This document shows positions 26,451-37,671 of a DNA stretch of 64,000 bases, piece after piece. The DNA is from Brassica napus (lineage: Eukaryota; Streptophyta; Magnoliopsida; Brassicales; Brassicaceae), in the NCBI RefSeq assembly GCF_020379485.1, contig NC_063442.1, positions 15,870,009 through 15,934,008 of the forward strand. The letters run 5' to 3'. The number at the start of each line of letters is the position of its first letter. Within the stretch, counting starts at the first letter, position 1. Below the pieces are notes generated by a model, which worked only from the letters and a program-made list of their open reading frames with translations, was not told the DNA's origin and searched no databases. The position numbers and the translations under genes are program-made.

Positions 26451-29400
26451 CTAGGGATTAACCCGGGCTACGCCCGGGATTTTTATTATTTTTCTAATTT
26501 AAGTTGTTAAATTATTTATATTTAAGGTATGATATATATATTTATATAAATGTTAAGATGCATGTCATAATTAAAATTTATTTTTAAATTTTAACACGTT
26601 AAATTAACATATTTTTTACTATTTAAATATCTTTTTTGTAATTTTGTTGGCTATCTAGTTATCATATTTAGCAAAACTATCCGTTGAGTGTTGAAATAAA
26701 TGTTTTAGATATTTAATTAAACTGTAGAGTATTTTCGGATCGACCACATGCTCAACAATCGATCCATCCGTAAAAAGATGGTCGATCTCCTTGGCCAGGT
26801 AAGTACAATTTTAGCAAAAATATCTTTGATTTTCAAATATTAAGTATATAACTATTCTTTTGAATATTGGTTTTTTGAATTGTATTTTTTGATTAAATTA
26901 TTGTATTATAATGTTTATGTAAATATTTTTTGATGTTTGAATTTGTGTTGTTCGTATACTTAACCTAGATGATATTGCTGTTTAACAATTTATTGTTTTC
27001 TGGATATAGAAAATAATGATATATCAAAACATATCTAATACTTGTTAAATGATAGTATAATGTAAATTACTTCCATTATTTGAAAATAACAATTTGTTGT
27101 TTTTATTTTTGTTTTTAATCAGAAATTATTTTTATTTAAAAACATCATTCATATATAATATAATAGTTTAAGTTTGGAAGATTAATCTATATATATAAAT
27201 TTATGTATATTTTAAAAAAAAAATAATTTAAGATATTATATATTGAGTAACTGAATAAAAACTGAATTTCTTATCTTGAAAATCAAATATTTATAGTTTT
27301 GTCTTCATGTTATACTCACCAGTCCATAATTGATATTTATAACTCAGTATGTTTTTTAAAAAACTTAGTTTTAAGTAATAAATAAATTTAATAAATTAAA
27401 TTCATCCCCTATAATGTGCTGTAAACTATATTTAAAAACTCTCTAAAATTATATTTTAAGCATAATATTACTATTATTTAATTTAAGTTATTTTAAGCAT
27501 AATATATGCTAAACCATCTTAAATTATATTTACAATAGGACCATCCTAAACCGGTTAATAAACCAAAAACAATACTAAACCAACATGAACCAATACCTGA
27601 TTCGGCGAGGAAGGAAGTGTTTCGGGATAAACGCTTGAATGGTTATTAACTGTAATGGTTTGATCATGAAAGAGTTAGTATGAATATTAACAATAAAATT
27701 ATGGATTAGATTAATTTAAATTTGTAAGAATATCTTTGAGTCTAAGAAAAGCAATTCAATTCCCATGAATAAGTTTGGCTTTTGGAAGTTGCGGGTTTTC
27801 CAACAATGAATCCACCTAACAAAAAGTTTGTTGTTATAAAAAATCTCCTTCAAGGTCATTAAAGGTTTTTGGGACGGCAATATTTGATGGTGGAACCATT
27901 TTTTTGCTCGAGTGCTATGAAGTTTTTTTGATAGTGTGAGGTTGATGTTGATAGAATAATGAGTTTTATAGAGACTTTCTTGATGTAAAACTATATTTTT
28001 TTTTGTTTAATGTGGTATTTTCATTTTTACATAATTTACTACCATTTTAAGATAGATGTCCATTTTATTTAATGTACTCTTTCCATTTTTTTGAAAACTG
28101 TGCATTTACTTATTATTGTATATATAATTCATATATTTATATATTTATAATATTTACTTATTATTTATTTTTCTATATATTTTGTATTTCTCTTTCTTAT
28201 ATTTTGTTAATATCTATATTTTATATTTTAAGATATATGTTTAAATTTTAATGTATTTTTCCATTTTTAATGTAAAACGGCAATGTTTAATAGAAGAACT
28301 GGACAAATTGTCAAATAGTTATATTTATGTTTTTTTCTTTTTTTATAAAATGGTAATGTTACATTATGGAGATAAACCGTTTTTTTTTTGTGAAAAATGG
28401 TAATCTTACATATGTTTAATGTTGTTTTTCCATTTTTTATGTTGTATGTTTACATATTATTTTTAAAAATGTAAAATAGTAATCTTACATATGTTTAATG
28501 TAGTATTTCCATTTTTATGTTGTATGTTTACATATATTTATTATTTTCGAAATTATATATAATGTTTTTTGAATTTTTTTATAAAACGGTAATGTTACAT
28601 TATGGAGATAAGCCGTCTTTTTTTCAAGTGAAAAATGGTAATCTTACATATGTTTAATGTAGTTTTTTTCATTTTTTATGCTGTATGTTTAAATATTATT
28701 TATAATTTTCGAAAATTAGTAATATTAAAATGTAAAACTATATTTTATGCCACGTGTCATCTTTCGGAAGAAGTTTTTTTTTGCTTATGTGGACGCTCTA
28801 TGGAGCCTCAAGATTATATAGCAAATTACATGAGTTCATGGGTGTATCTACGCCAATTACTCTATATTTAATGTAGTATTTTCATTTTTTATGTTGGATG
28901 TTTACATATTATTTATTATTTTCGAAATTATATATAATGTTTTTTTTTACAAAATAGTAATGTTACATTATGGAGATAAACCGTCTTTTTTTAGTGAAAA
29001 ATGGTAATCTTACATATGTTTAATGTTGTTTTCCATTTTTTATGTTGTATGTTTACATATTATTTTTTAAAATAAAAATGTAAAATAGTAATCTTACATA
29101 TGTATAATGTAGTATTTCCATTTTTATGTTGTATGTTTACATATATTTATTATTTTCGAAATTATATATAATGTTTTTTGAATTTTTTTATAAAACGGTA
29201 ATGTTACATTATGGAGATAAGCCGTCTTTTTTTCAAGTGAAAAATGGTAATCTTACATATGTTTAATGTAGTTTTTTCATTTTTTATGCTGTATGTTTAA
29301 ATATTATTTATAATTTTCGAAAATTAGTAATATTAAAATGTAAAACTATATTTTATGCCACATGTCATTTTTCGGAAGAAGTTTTTTTTGCTTATGTGGA

Positions 29401-30050
29401 CGCTCTATGGAGCCTCAAGGTTATATAGCAAATTACATGAGTTTATGGGTGTATCTACACCAATTACTCTATATTTAATGTAGTATTTCTATTTTTTATG
29501 TTGTATGTTTACATATATTTATTATTTTCGAAATTATATATAATGTTTTTTGTTTTTTTTATAAAACGGTAGTATTACATTATGGAATTAAGCCGTCTTT
29601 TTTTTTAAAGTGAAAAATGGTAATTTTACATATGTTCAATGTAGTTTTTCTATTTTTATGTTGTATGTTTCATATTATTTATAATTTTTGAAAATTAGTA
29701 ATATTAAAATGTAAAACTATATTTTATGCCACGTGTCATCTTTCGGGAGAATTTTTTTTCGCTGATATGGACGCTCTATGAAGCCTCAAAAAGTCCCTTT
29801 TATTGGTAATATTACATTATGGAATTAAGCCGTCTTTTTTTTTTAAAGTGAAAAATGGTAATTTTACATATGTTCAATGTAGTTTTTCTATTTTTTATGT
29901 TGTATGTTTCATATTATTTATAATTTTTGAAAATTAGTAATATTAAAATGTAAAACTATATTTTATGCCACGTGTCATCTTTCGGGAGAATTTTTTTTGC
30001 TGATGTGGACGCTCTATGGAGCCTCAAAAGGTCCCTTTTATTAGTAAGGA
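26451..30050 (-). mobile_element. Helitron 2 (non-autonomous), left arm of an inverted pair
   Basis: The 5' end at 30050 on the minus strand reads A|TCCTTACTAATAAAAGGGAC. The 3' end is hairpin CCCGGGCGTAGCCCGGG (26462-26478) with TTAATCCCTAG|T ending at 26451. The interior matches the element at 33548-37156 in opposite orientation, for example GTCGATC/GATCGAC words near 26,740-26,800 versus 36,810-36,870, and the GGACGGCAATA/TGCCGTCC block near 27,870 versus 35,885. Tandem copies of its own 5' region occupy 28.6-30.05 kb. No transposase is encoded. Confidence 0.85.
28745..30050 (-). repeat. serial copies of the Helitron 5' end
   Basis: The segment CACGTGTCATCTTTCGG ... GGACGCTCTATGGAGCCTCA occurs four times, near 28,750-28,812, 29,357-29,420, 29,729-29,790 and 29,969-30,030. 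The last two also include the terminal GTCCCTTTTATT. Each copy is followed by matching stretches with ATTATGGA(G/A)(A/T)TAAGCCGTC. The spacing varies from about 240 to 605 bp. Confidence 0.8.
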
Positions 30051-31189
30051 TATATCAAGATGATTTTCAAGTAAATATACGAATATAAATGCTTTAAATG
30101 CTCCTTTTTGGGTCAAAAATGCTTTAAATTCATCAATTACGATAACATGCTTTGTTTCCGTACAACGTAACTGATGAGAGTCTTGGAGTATTGTCTTAGG
30201 TCTAATGTAAGAAAATTTTGAGCATTTTAACTAATGTGTTAAGAGAATATGCTTATTAACCCTTTGTATAAGATTTAAAATGCTGTATTGCCATATCATG
30301 TGGACCTTGTCGACCTTTGAGACACAATAACCAAAATCGTGATTTCTAAGGATCGATCTCGAATAGTGGAAGTAAATAATTTCTGCTTAAACATTTTCAA
30401 AACATATTACAGTTTTCTAGTTGTAATAGCTGAATCAAAACGTTTAGATGATTTTACAGATTGTTCACGTTCATTATTTCATATTTTCATTGTACCTTGG
30501 GATCTAAAGATCTTGTATATCAAAAAATTCTAACACAGATCAAATCGAGTCCAGAGTCAATTTATACCAGTTTTTATTTGATCTAGCAGTTATCTGAAAA
30601 TTAAAACCATGTGTTTATTTAAAAATTCTTAATATCTTAATTATGTATACAAAATGATATTAGGTTAAGGTACTTTATAAAGGTACTATTAGGTTTATAT
30701 ATTTTGAGTAGAGTTTATTATTTTAAGACCATGTTTAAAAAAGTTTCATGTTTTAGGTATTTTTACAAATTATTATTAGGTACTTTAAAATGTGCTATTA
30801 GGTTTATGAACTTTTAATAAGTGTCTGTAAAATTGATTTGGGCCACACAAGCTATTTTTTGAATCACCTTTACATATTTTTTAAAAAAATTTCATGTCCG
30901 TATTAGTATAGCTAGTTCGTGTAATATAGCCAATTAAGCGTTTAGTTAAAATGGGCTATTTTTAAGAAAATTGCTTGTGGTCTTCGCCATGTCAGGACCG
31001 GCACTGCGGAGAAGAGTGGACAAACACGTACCACACGTCCATATACGGGCGGGCTACATTACATAACTTATAAAGCTCATTGTAAGTAGTAACTTAAAGC
31101 TCACTGGAGTAATGTCACAAAAAGCATGTAAATGTACATCGCTAAGTACAAGTGTCTAACACTTCAGTCAGGTTTGTATAGACAATAAT
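30051..31189. other. gene-free spacer between inverted Helitrons
   Basis: AT-rich sequence. A short ORF at 30339-30533 has no recognisable features. I see no transposon end or RNA gene here. Confidence 0.5.
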
Positions 31190-31400
31190 AATTTGAACCA
31201 AGCTTCATCCAGCAGAGAAACCTGAAAACCAAATCGCTCATAAAGATACAAAAGAACAATCTTGACAAGAATTAAAAATTATTAATCATAACATTTTTTG
31301 TACATATGATTCTACCTCTCTTTTTCACTTTCATTCCTTTTCTTTTTTTACCATCTGCGAAATGCTTTATGAGTTAATTTAACTTCAACACGCTGCATAA
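31190..31400 (-). pseudogene. relic of PHO1-like exons 5 and 6
   Basis: On the minus strand 31,400-31,311 reads MQRVEVK, then a broken stretch with HKAF before a lysine-rich run. This parallels exon 5 of the PHO1-like gene ([16 protein letters not shown]). The DNA match CGAAATGCTTTATGA/GTGAAATGCTTTATGA is direct. Further down, TTTTCAG|GTTTCTCTGCTGG aligns with the exon 6 acceptor (TTTCAG|GTTTCTTGGGTGG), with a TGA where the family has TGC. Arabidopsis has a tandem PHO1;H2/H5/H6 cluster, so this may be a dead tandem copy. Confidence 0.5.
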
Positions 31401-31522
31401 GTATTTTTATTTTGTTTCAATATCAGAAGGTTCTAGTTCTTCCATTTCCGAAACCACAACATGTAAGATTGCTAACATAATAGTCGGAATATTTTCTAGT
31501 TGAGATAATGAATTCTAATTTT

Positions 31523-31624
31523 AAAATTTGGACTAGTTTTCAATTTGTGCATGTCTTCCTTACGCATGGACCATGCTAATTTTCTTTATTTCATTCCAAT
31601 TTTATCGAATGTCCCTAAAGGGAC
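31523..31624 (-). pseudogene. U6 snRNA pseudogene
   Basis: The minus strand matches the full 102-nt U6 spliceosomal RNA end to end. It starts GTCCCTTTAGGGACATTCG, continues GATAAAATTGGAA and ATTAGCATGG, and ends CAAATTGAAAACTAGTCC then AAATTTT. Against the plant U6 sequence as I remember it there are about 17 changes, about 13 of them C to T or G to A. The ACAGAGA box that pairs with the 5' splice site is destroyed (AATAAAGA). No plant upstream sequence element (RTCCCACATCG) or properly placed TATA was seen. It is therefore not a working gene. Confidence 0.8.
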
Positions 31625-32459
31625 ACACTGCATGAGTTTCATAAGCCGTGGTATAAGAGAATCAAGAAAATATCGATACATAAAAACGTATGTATGATCC
31701 ATTTAACGTTTGTATGTTTCCTATAAATATGTTTCCACTTTTCATGTATGAAAAAGAAAGAAAACATATTGTTTGTATCAATGTTCTAGTTTAGGCGGGC
31801 AGCGACAAAGTGAACCTAAACAAATTGATTTTTTTTTTTTTAACAATCTTTTAAATGATTGGTTAAGACGTTTAAAAAATCGGTTTAGGTATCCGCCTAA
31901 TCAATAATCTCTTATAAAACGTTGTTTAAATGCCCAATGATTTTTAAACATTGGTTTGTACTTTGTATCAATCATAGGGGGTGTCAAAATGAGCTAGATT
32001 GCTCAACTCAGCTCAGCTCATAGTAAGCTCAGATCTTTCATGAGATAGTTCAGCTCAGCTTATTTATAGTATGAGCTTCAATATGTAAACTCGAACTTAG
32101 ATCATCTAGATCATGCATGAGTTAGATGAGATAACTCGCGATCTAATATAAATAAATAATTCTTTTAAAATAATTATAAAATAAGTTATTAAAATAAATT
32201 ACATAATATTATTTAAAATTTAAATATTAGAAATCCAAAATATTAAATACTAAATAAAACCAACACCTAAAATAAATTAAATTAAAGGTGAAACAATGAT
32301 CCAAAATCCTTATTCCTCATGAGAGTCTATTTTCTTTATTCTAAAAAGTTAAAGATAATTTTAAAAGTTTAATTTTTATATTACTTATGTATATTTTTAC
32401 ATTTAAAATTTAGAAGATAAATATGATTGATATAGAAATTAGTTTCTTTTTAGAGAAAA

Positions 32460-32900
32460 AGACTAGGATAGCCCCAAACCAAGTTTTTGTTTTCAAACTA
32501 GCACTCAAGGTTCAAAGTCACAAAAATAGGTTTCATTAAAGAGGTAAATATACACTTATACCCCTTGGGTTAATTAATCCAAACCTAAGAGTTTAGAGTT
32601 AAGGGGGTGGGGTTTTGGAATTAGGGTTTAAAATTTTATAAAATAAAAAATAAATACTAAAAAATTAAAAATAAAAATTTAAAAAACAGTTTCACAAAGT
32701 ATTTTTGAATTATAAAAAGAAAATTTTCAAAAAAAAAATTTCAAGAAAAAAAAACTATAAAAATTTTTGAATCTGAAAACATATAATCTGAAACTATAAA
32801 AAAAATTATTTTTTTCATTTTTTTCATTTTTTTATTTTTATTTTATTTATTTTTATTTAGTTTTGTTTGTTTATCTCTATTATTAGAAGAGAAGTACCAA
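32460..32900. mobile_element. MITE-like repeat related to the 9.4-kb element
   Basis: It begins GACTAGGATAGCCCCAAACC and AAGTTTTTGTTTTCAAACTA, followed by TTAATTAATCCAAACCTAAG and GAGTTAAGGGGGTGGGG, then A-rich and T-rich halves. I know this phrase set as a common Brassica repeat. The right end is unclear and probably lost. Confidence 0.4.
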
Positions 32901-33547
32901 TATAAATTGCTCCTTAGTTTTCAAAGTTATTTACATTTGAATGCCACTGAAGTAATAAATTTACCTACCTTTTAGTATTCTTGTATTTTATAGTTTAATT
33001 AATGCATTTTCCTAAAATAAAATATAACAAATTATGTTTATTTATTTAAAAAAATGTTTTCTATAATCTAGGTAAACAATAAATTATACTTAATCAATGT
33101 CAAAAATGTAACAAGATTTTATTATTACGGGGGTGGTTATTTTTTATTTTGGTATATTAACTACGTCTAAAAAAACATAAAAGTGTTATAAAAATACATA
33201 ATATAAACCACACGATTTTAAATAATATATTAAATTATTTAATCGTATAAATCAAATATAAAAATAGATAACCATTTTATTTTACATTAAAATTTTGATC
33301 CATAAAAAATACATTTGCACGAACACACGAGTTATATTTTAAAAATAGGGTTGTAACAGTTGACGGATCAAAAAAGAAAATAAAATTATTCATTATAAAT
33401 TCTAAAATGATTGTGTTTAGAAATATATTAAATAATTATTTAGTATATATATATATAAATTTTAAAAACATATATTACCATTTATATAAGAGAAATATTT
33501 TTTTAAAAAATAGAAGTTATCCGATACACACATATATATATATATAA

Positions 33548-36500
33548 TCCTTACTAATAAAAGGGACGTTTTGAGGCTCCATAGAGCGTCCACATCAGCG
33601 AAAAAAAATTCTTCCGAAAGATGACACGTGGCATAAAATATAATTTTACATTTTAATATTACAAATTTTTAAAAATTATAAATAATATGAAACATAGAGC
33701 ATAAAAAATGGAAAAACTACATTGAACATATGTAAAATTACTATTTTCACTTTAAAAAAAAGACGGCTTAATTCCATAATGTAATATTACCATTTTACAT
33801 TTTTATTTTTAAAAAAATAATATGTAAACATACAACATAAAAATGGAAAAACTACATTAAACATATGTAAGATTACCATTTTTCACTAAAAAAAGACGGT
33901 TTATCTCCATAATGTAACATTACTATTTTGTAAAAAAAAACATTATATATAACCTTACTAATAAAAGGGACCTTTTGAGGCTCCATAGAGCGTCCACATC
34001 AGCGAAAAAAAATTCTTCCGAAAGATGACACGTGGCATAAAATATAATTTTACATTTTAATATTACAAATTTTTAAAAATTATAAATAATATGAAACATA
34101 GAGCATAAAAAATGGAAAAACTACATTGAACATATGTAAAATTACTATTTTTCACTTTAAAAAAAAGACGGCTTAATTCCATAATGTAATATTACCATTT
34201 TACATTTTTATTTTTAAAAAAATAATATGTAAACATACAACATAAAAATGGAAAAACTACATTAAACATATGTAAGATTACCATTTTTCACTAAAAAAAG
34301 ACGGTTTATCTCCATAATGTAACATTACTATTTTGTAAAAAAAAATATTATATATAATTTCGAAAATAATAAATAATATGTAAACATACAACATAAAAAA
34401 TGGAAATACTACATTAAACATATGTAAGATTACCATTTTACATTTAAAAATAACAATAATATGTAAACATACAACATAAAAAAATGGAAAAACTACATTA
34501 AACATATGTAAGATTACCATTTTTCACTAAAAAACGGCTTATCTCCGTAATGTAAAATTTCTATTTTATATAAAAAAAAACATAAATATAACTATTTGAC
34601 TATTTGTCCAAGTTCTTCTATTAAACATTGCCGTTTTACATTAAAAATGGAAAAATACATTAAGATTTAAACATCTATCTTAAAATATAAAATATAGATA
34701 TTAACTAAATATAAAGTATAAGAAAGAGAAATACTCAATATATTGAAAAATAAATAATAATTAAATATTATAAATATATAAATATACGAATTATATATAC
34801 AATAATAAGTAAATGCACAATTTTTAAAAAATGGAAAGAGTACATTAAATATTAAACATCTATCTTAAAATGTAAAATATAGATATTAAGTAAATAGAAA
34901 GTATAAGAAAAAGAAATACACAACTTAAAAACAATGGAAAAAGTATATTACGATTTAAACATCTATCATAAAATGTAAAATATAGATATTATGCAAATAG
35001 AAAGTATAAGAAAAGGAAATACACAATTTAAAAAAATGGAAAAAGTACATTAGTATTTAAACATCTATCTTAAAATGTAAATCTATCTTAAAATATAAAA
35101 TTATTAGTAAATAGAAAGTATAAGAAATAGAAGTACACAATATAAAAAAAAATAAGTAAATATATAATATAAGTAAATACCCAATTTAAAAAATGGAAAA
35201 TTACATTAAGATTTAAAAATATATCTTAAAATTTAAAATATAGATATTAAGTAAATAGAAAGTATAACAAATGGAAATATACAATTTAAAAAAAAAATGG
35301 AAAACGTACATTAAGATTTAAACATCTATCTTAAAATGTAAAATAGAAATATTAAGTAAATAAAAAGTACAAGAAATGGAAATACATATACAGGAAAATA
35401 AATATAAGTAAATAATGTAAATATATAATATATGAATTATATATATAATAATAAGTAAATACACAATTTTTTTAAAAAATGGAAAAACTTCATTAAGCAT
35501 TAAACATCTATCTAAAAATGTAAAATATATAATATAAGTAAATACACAATTTTAAAAAATAGAAAAATTACATTAAGATTTAAATATCTATTTTAAAATA
35601 TAAAATATAGATATTACGTAAATTAAAATATAAGAAATGGAAATAAACATTTAAAAAAATGGAAAAAGTACATTAAGATTTAAACATCTATCTTAAGCTG
35701 TATATCTATCTTAAAATGGTAGTAAATTATATAAAAATGGAAATACCACATTAGACAAAAAAAATGTATAGTTTTACATTAAGAAAGTCCCTATAAAACT
35801 CATTATTCCATCAATATCAACCTCACTCTATCAAGGAAAACTTCAAAGCACTCGAGCAAAAAAATGGTTCCACCATCAACTTTTGCCGTCCCAAAAACCT
35901 TTAATGACCTTGAATGAGATTTTTTATGACAACAAGTTTTTTGTTAGGTGGATTCATTGTTGGGAAACCCGCAACTTCCAAAAGCCAAACTTATTCATGG
36001 GAATTGAATTGCTTTTCATAGACTCAAAGGTATTCTTACAATTGTTAATATTCATACTAACTCTTTCATGATCAAACCATTATAGTTAATAATCATTCAA
36101 GCGTTTATCCTGAAACACTTTCTTCCTCGCCGAATCAGGTATTGGTTCATGTTGGTTTAATATTGTTTTTGGTTTATTAACCGGTTTAGGATAGTCCTAT
36201 TGTAAATATAATTTAAGTTGGTTTTGCATATATTATGCTTAAAATTAAATAATAGTAATATTATGCTTAAAATATAATTTTAGAGAGTTTTCAAATATAG
36301 TTTAGATAACATTATAGGTGATGAATTTAATTTATAAAATTCGTTTATTACTTAAAACTAAGTTTTTTTTAAAACATACTGAGTTATAAATATCAATGAT
36401 GGATTGGTGAGTATAACATGAAGACAAAAATATAAATATTTTATTTTCAAGATAAGAAATTCAGTTACTCAATATATAATATCTTAAATTATTTTTTAAA

Positions 36501-37156
36501 AAATATACATAATTTATATATATAGATTAATCTTCCAAACTTAAACTATTATATTATATATGAATAATTTTTTTAAATAAAAACAATTTCTGATTAAAAA
36601 AAATAAATAAAAACAACAAATGGTTAAACATCAATATCATCTAGGTTAAGTATACGAACAACACAAATTCAAACATCACAAAAAATATTTACATAAACAT
36701 TATAATACAATAATTTAATCAAAAAATACAATAAAAAAAATAATATTCAAAAGAATAGTTATATACTTAAATTTGAAAATCAAAGATATTTTTGCTAAAA
36801 TTGTAATTACCTCGCCAAGAAGATCGACCATCTTTTTTACGGATTGATCGATTGTTGAGCATGTGGTCGATCCGAAAATACTATGCAGTTTAATTAAATA
36901 TCTAAAACATTTATTCCAACACTCAACAGATAGTTTTGCTAAATATGATAACTAGATAGCCAATAAAATTACAAAAAATATTTAAATAGTAAAAAATATG
37001 TTAATTTAACGTGTTAAAATTTAAAAATAAATTTTAATTATGACATACATCTTAACATTTATATAAATATATATATCATAACCTAAATATAAATAATTTA
37101 ACAACTTAAATTAGAAAAATATAAAAATCCCGGGCGTAGCCCGGGTTAATCCCTAG
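33548..37156 (+). mobile_element. Helitron 3 (non-autonomous), right arm of an inverted pair
   Basis: It starts A|TCCTTACTAATAAAAGGGAC and ends with hairpin CCCGGGCGTAGCCCGGG (37129-37145) and TTAATCCCTAG|T. It is the same family as 26451-30050 in opposite orientation and almost the same length (3,609 against 3,600 bp). Its 5' end is doubled: ACCTTACTAATAAAAGGGAC recurs at 33,953 after a 405-bp near-identical unit. The middle (34.6-35.75 kb) is a run of diverged units with AAATGGAAA, CATTAAGATTTAAACATCTA and TCTTAAAATGTAAAATATAG. No protein is encoded; ORFs at 34278-34520, 35318-35500 and 35883-36071 are incidental. Confidence 0.85.
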
Positions 37157-37358
37157 TTATAAGTATAAAAACGACCAAGCTCTGTTCATCGTTCATATAA
37201 CTCGTAATCTAATTTAATCTTGTTAAACTCATTTATTAAATGAACCTAAAAAATAGAGATCATGTTCATAAAAAATTGAGCTGAACTGAGTCGGCTCATG
37301 AGCTATAGCTCATTTGGACACCCATAATCAATCATCAGGTCTAAAATATATATAAAAC

Positions 37359-37489
37359 TGGGCCAATAGCGGACCACAAAAGCCCAAACGTTCATAAAAT
37401 CAAAGCCCATTAAAAAGAAATGCTCGAGAGCTAAGACCTTCACAACTATCTTCCACCGTAGTCAGATCATCGTCTCCATTCTAGGGTTT
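37359..37489 (+). promoter_or_regulatory. Site II and telo-box elements of the helicase promoter
   Basis: Three TGGGCY-type Site II words (TGGGCC at 37359, and the complements AGCCCA at 37381 and 37404) are followed by CTAGGGTTT at 37481, the telo-box in reverse. Together these mark many Arabidopsis housekeeping and growth-linked promoters. No strong TATA lies at the right distance. The ATG follows at 37672, after a C/T-rich leader. Confidence 0.5.
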
Positions 37490-37671
37490 CTTTCTCTCAT
37501 CTCAATTTGTCGAGGGTCTTCCTCCTCGGCCAATAGATAAGAACTCATCGTCGAAGAACATTTCCTTTAGATAGAAGGATCCTTCATTTGGATTCATCTG
37601 AGTTTTAGATTTTGCGTTGTTTCAAATTCTATACTACAATTGAATTCAGAGAATCAACAATCTCTCAACAA

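Larger units (their letters stand above)
31976..37327. mobile_element. hAT-like element split by Helitron 3
   Basis: The left end reads AGGGGGTGTCAAAATGAGCT. The right end reads GAGCTATAGCTCATTTGGAC then ACCCATAA, an inverted partner. The flanks carry a perfect 8-bp TCAATCAT (31968-31975 and 37328-37335), the hAT duplication length. The inner pieces 31976-33547 and 37157-37327 are AT-rich and share GAGCTGAAC/GCTCAGCTCA words. Helitron 3 and a smaller MITE lie inside. No transposase is visible. Confidence 0.55.

Noticed and set aside
37612..37671. N-terminal extension of the helicase by 20 residues
   Set aside because: It begins with TTG, not ATG, and lies in what looks like the 5' leader.
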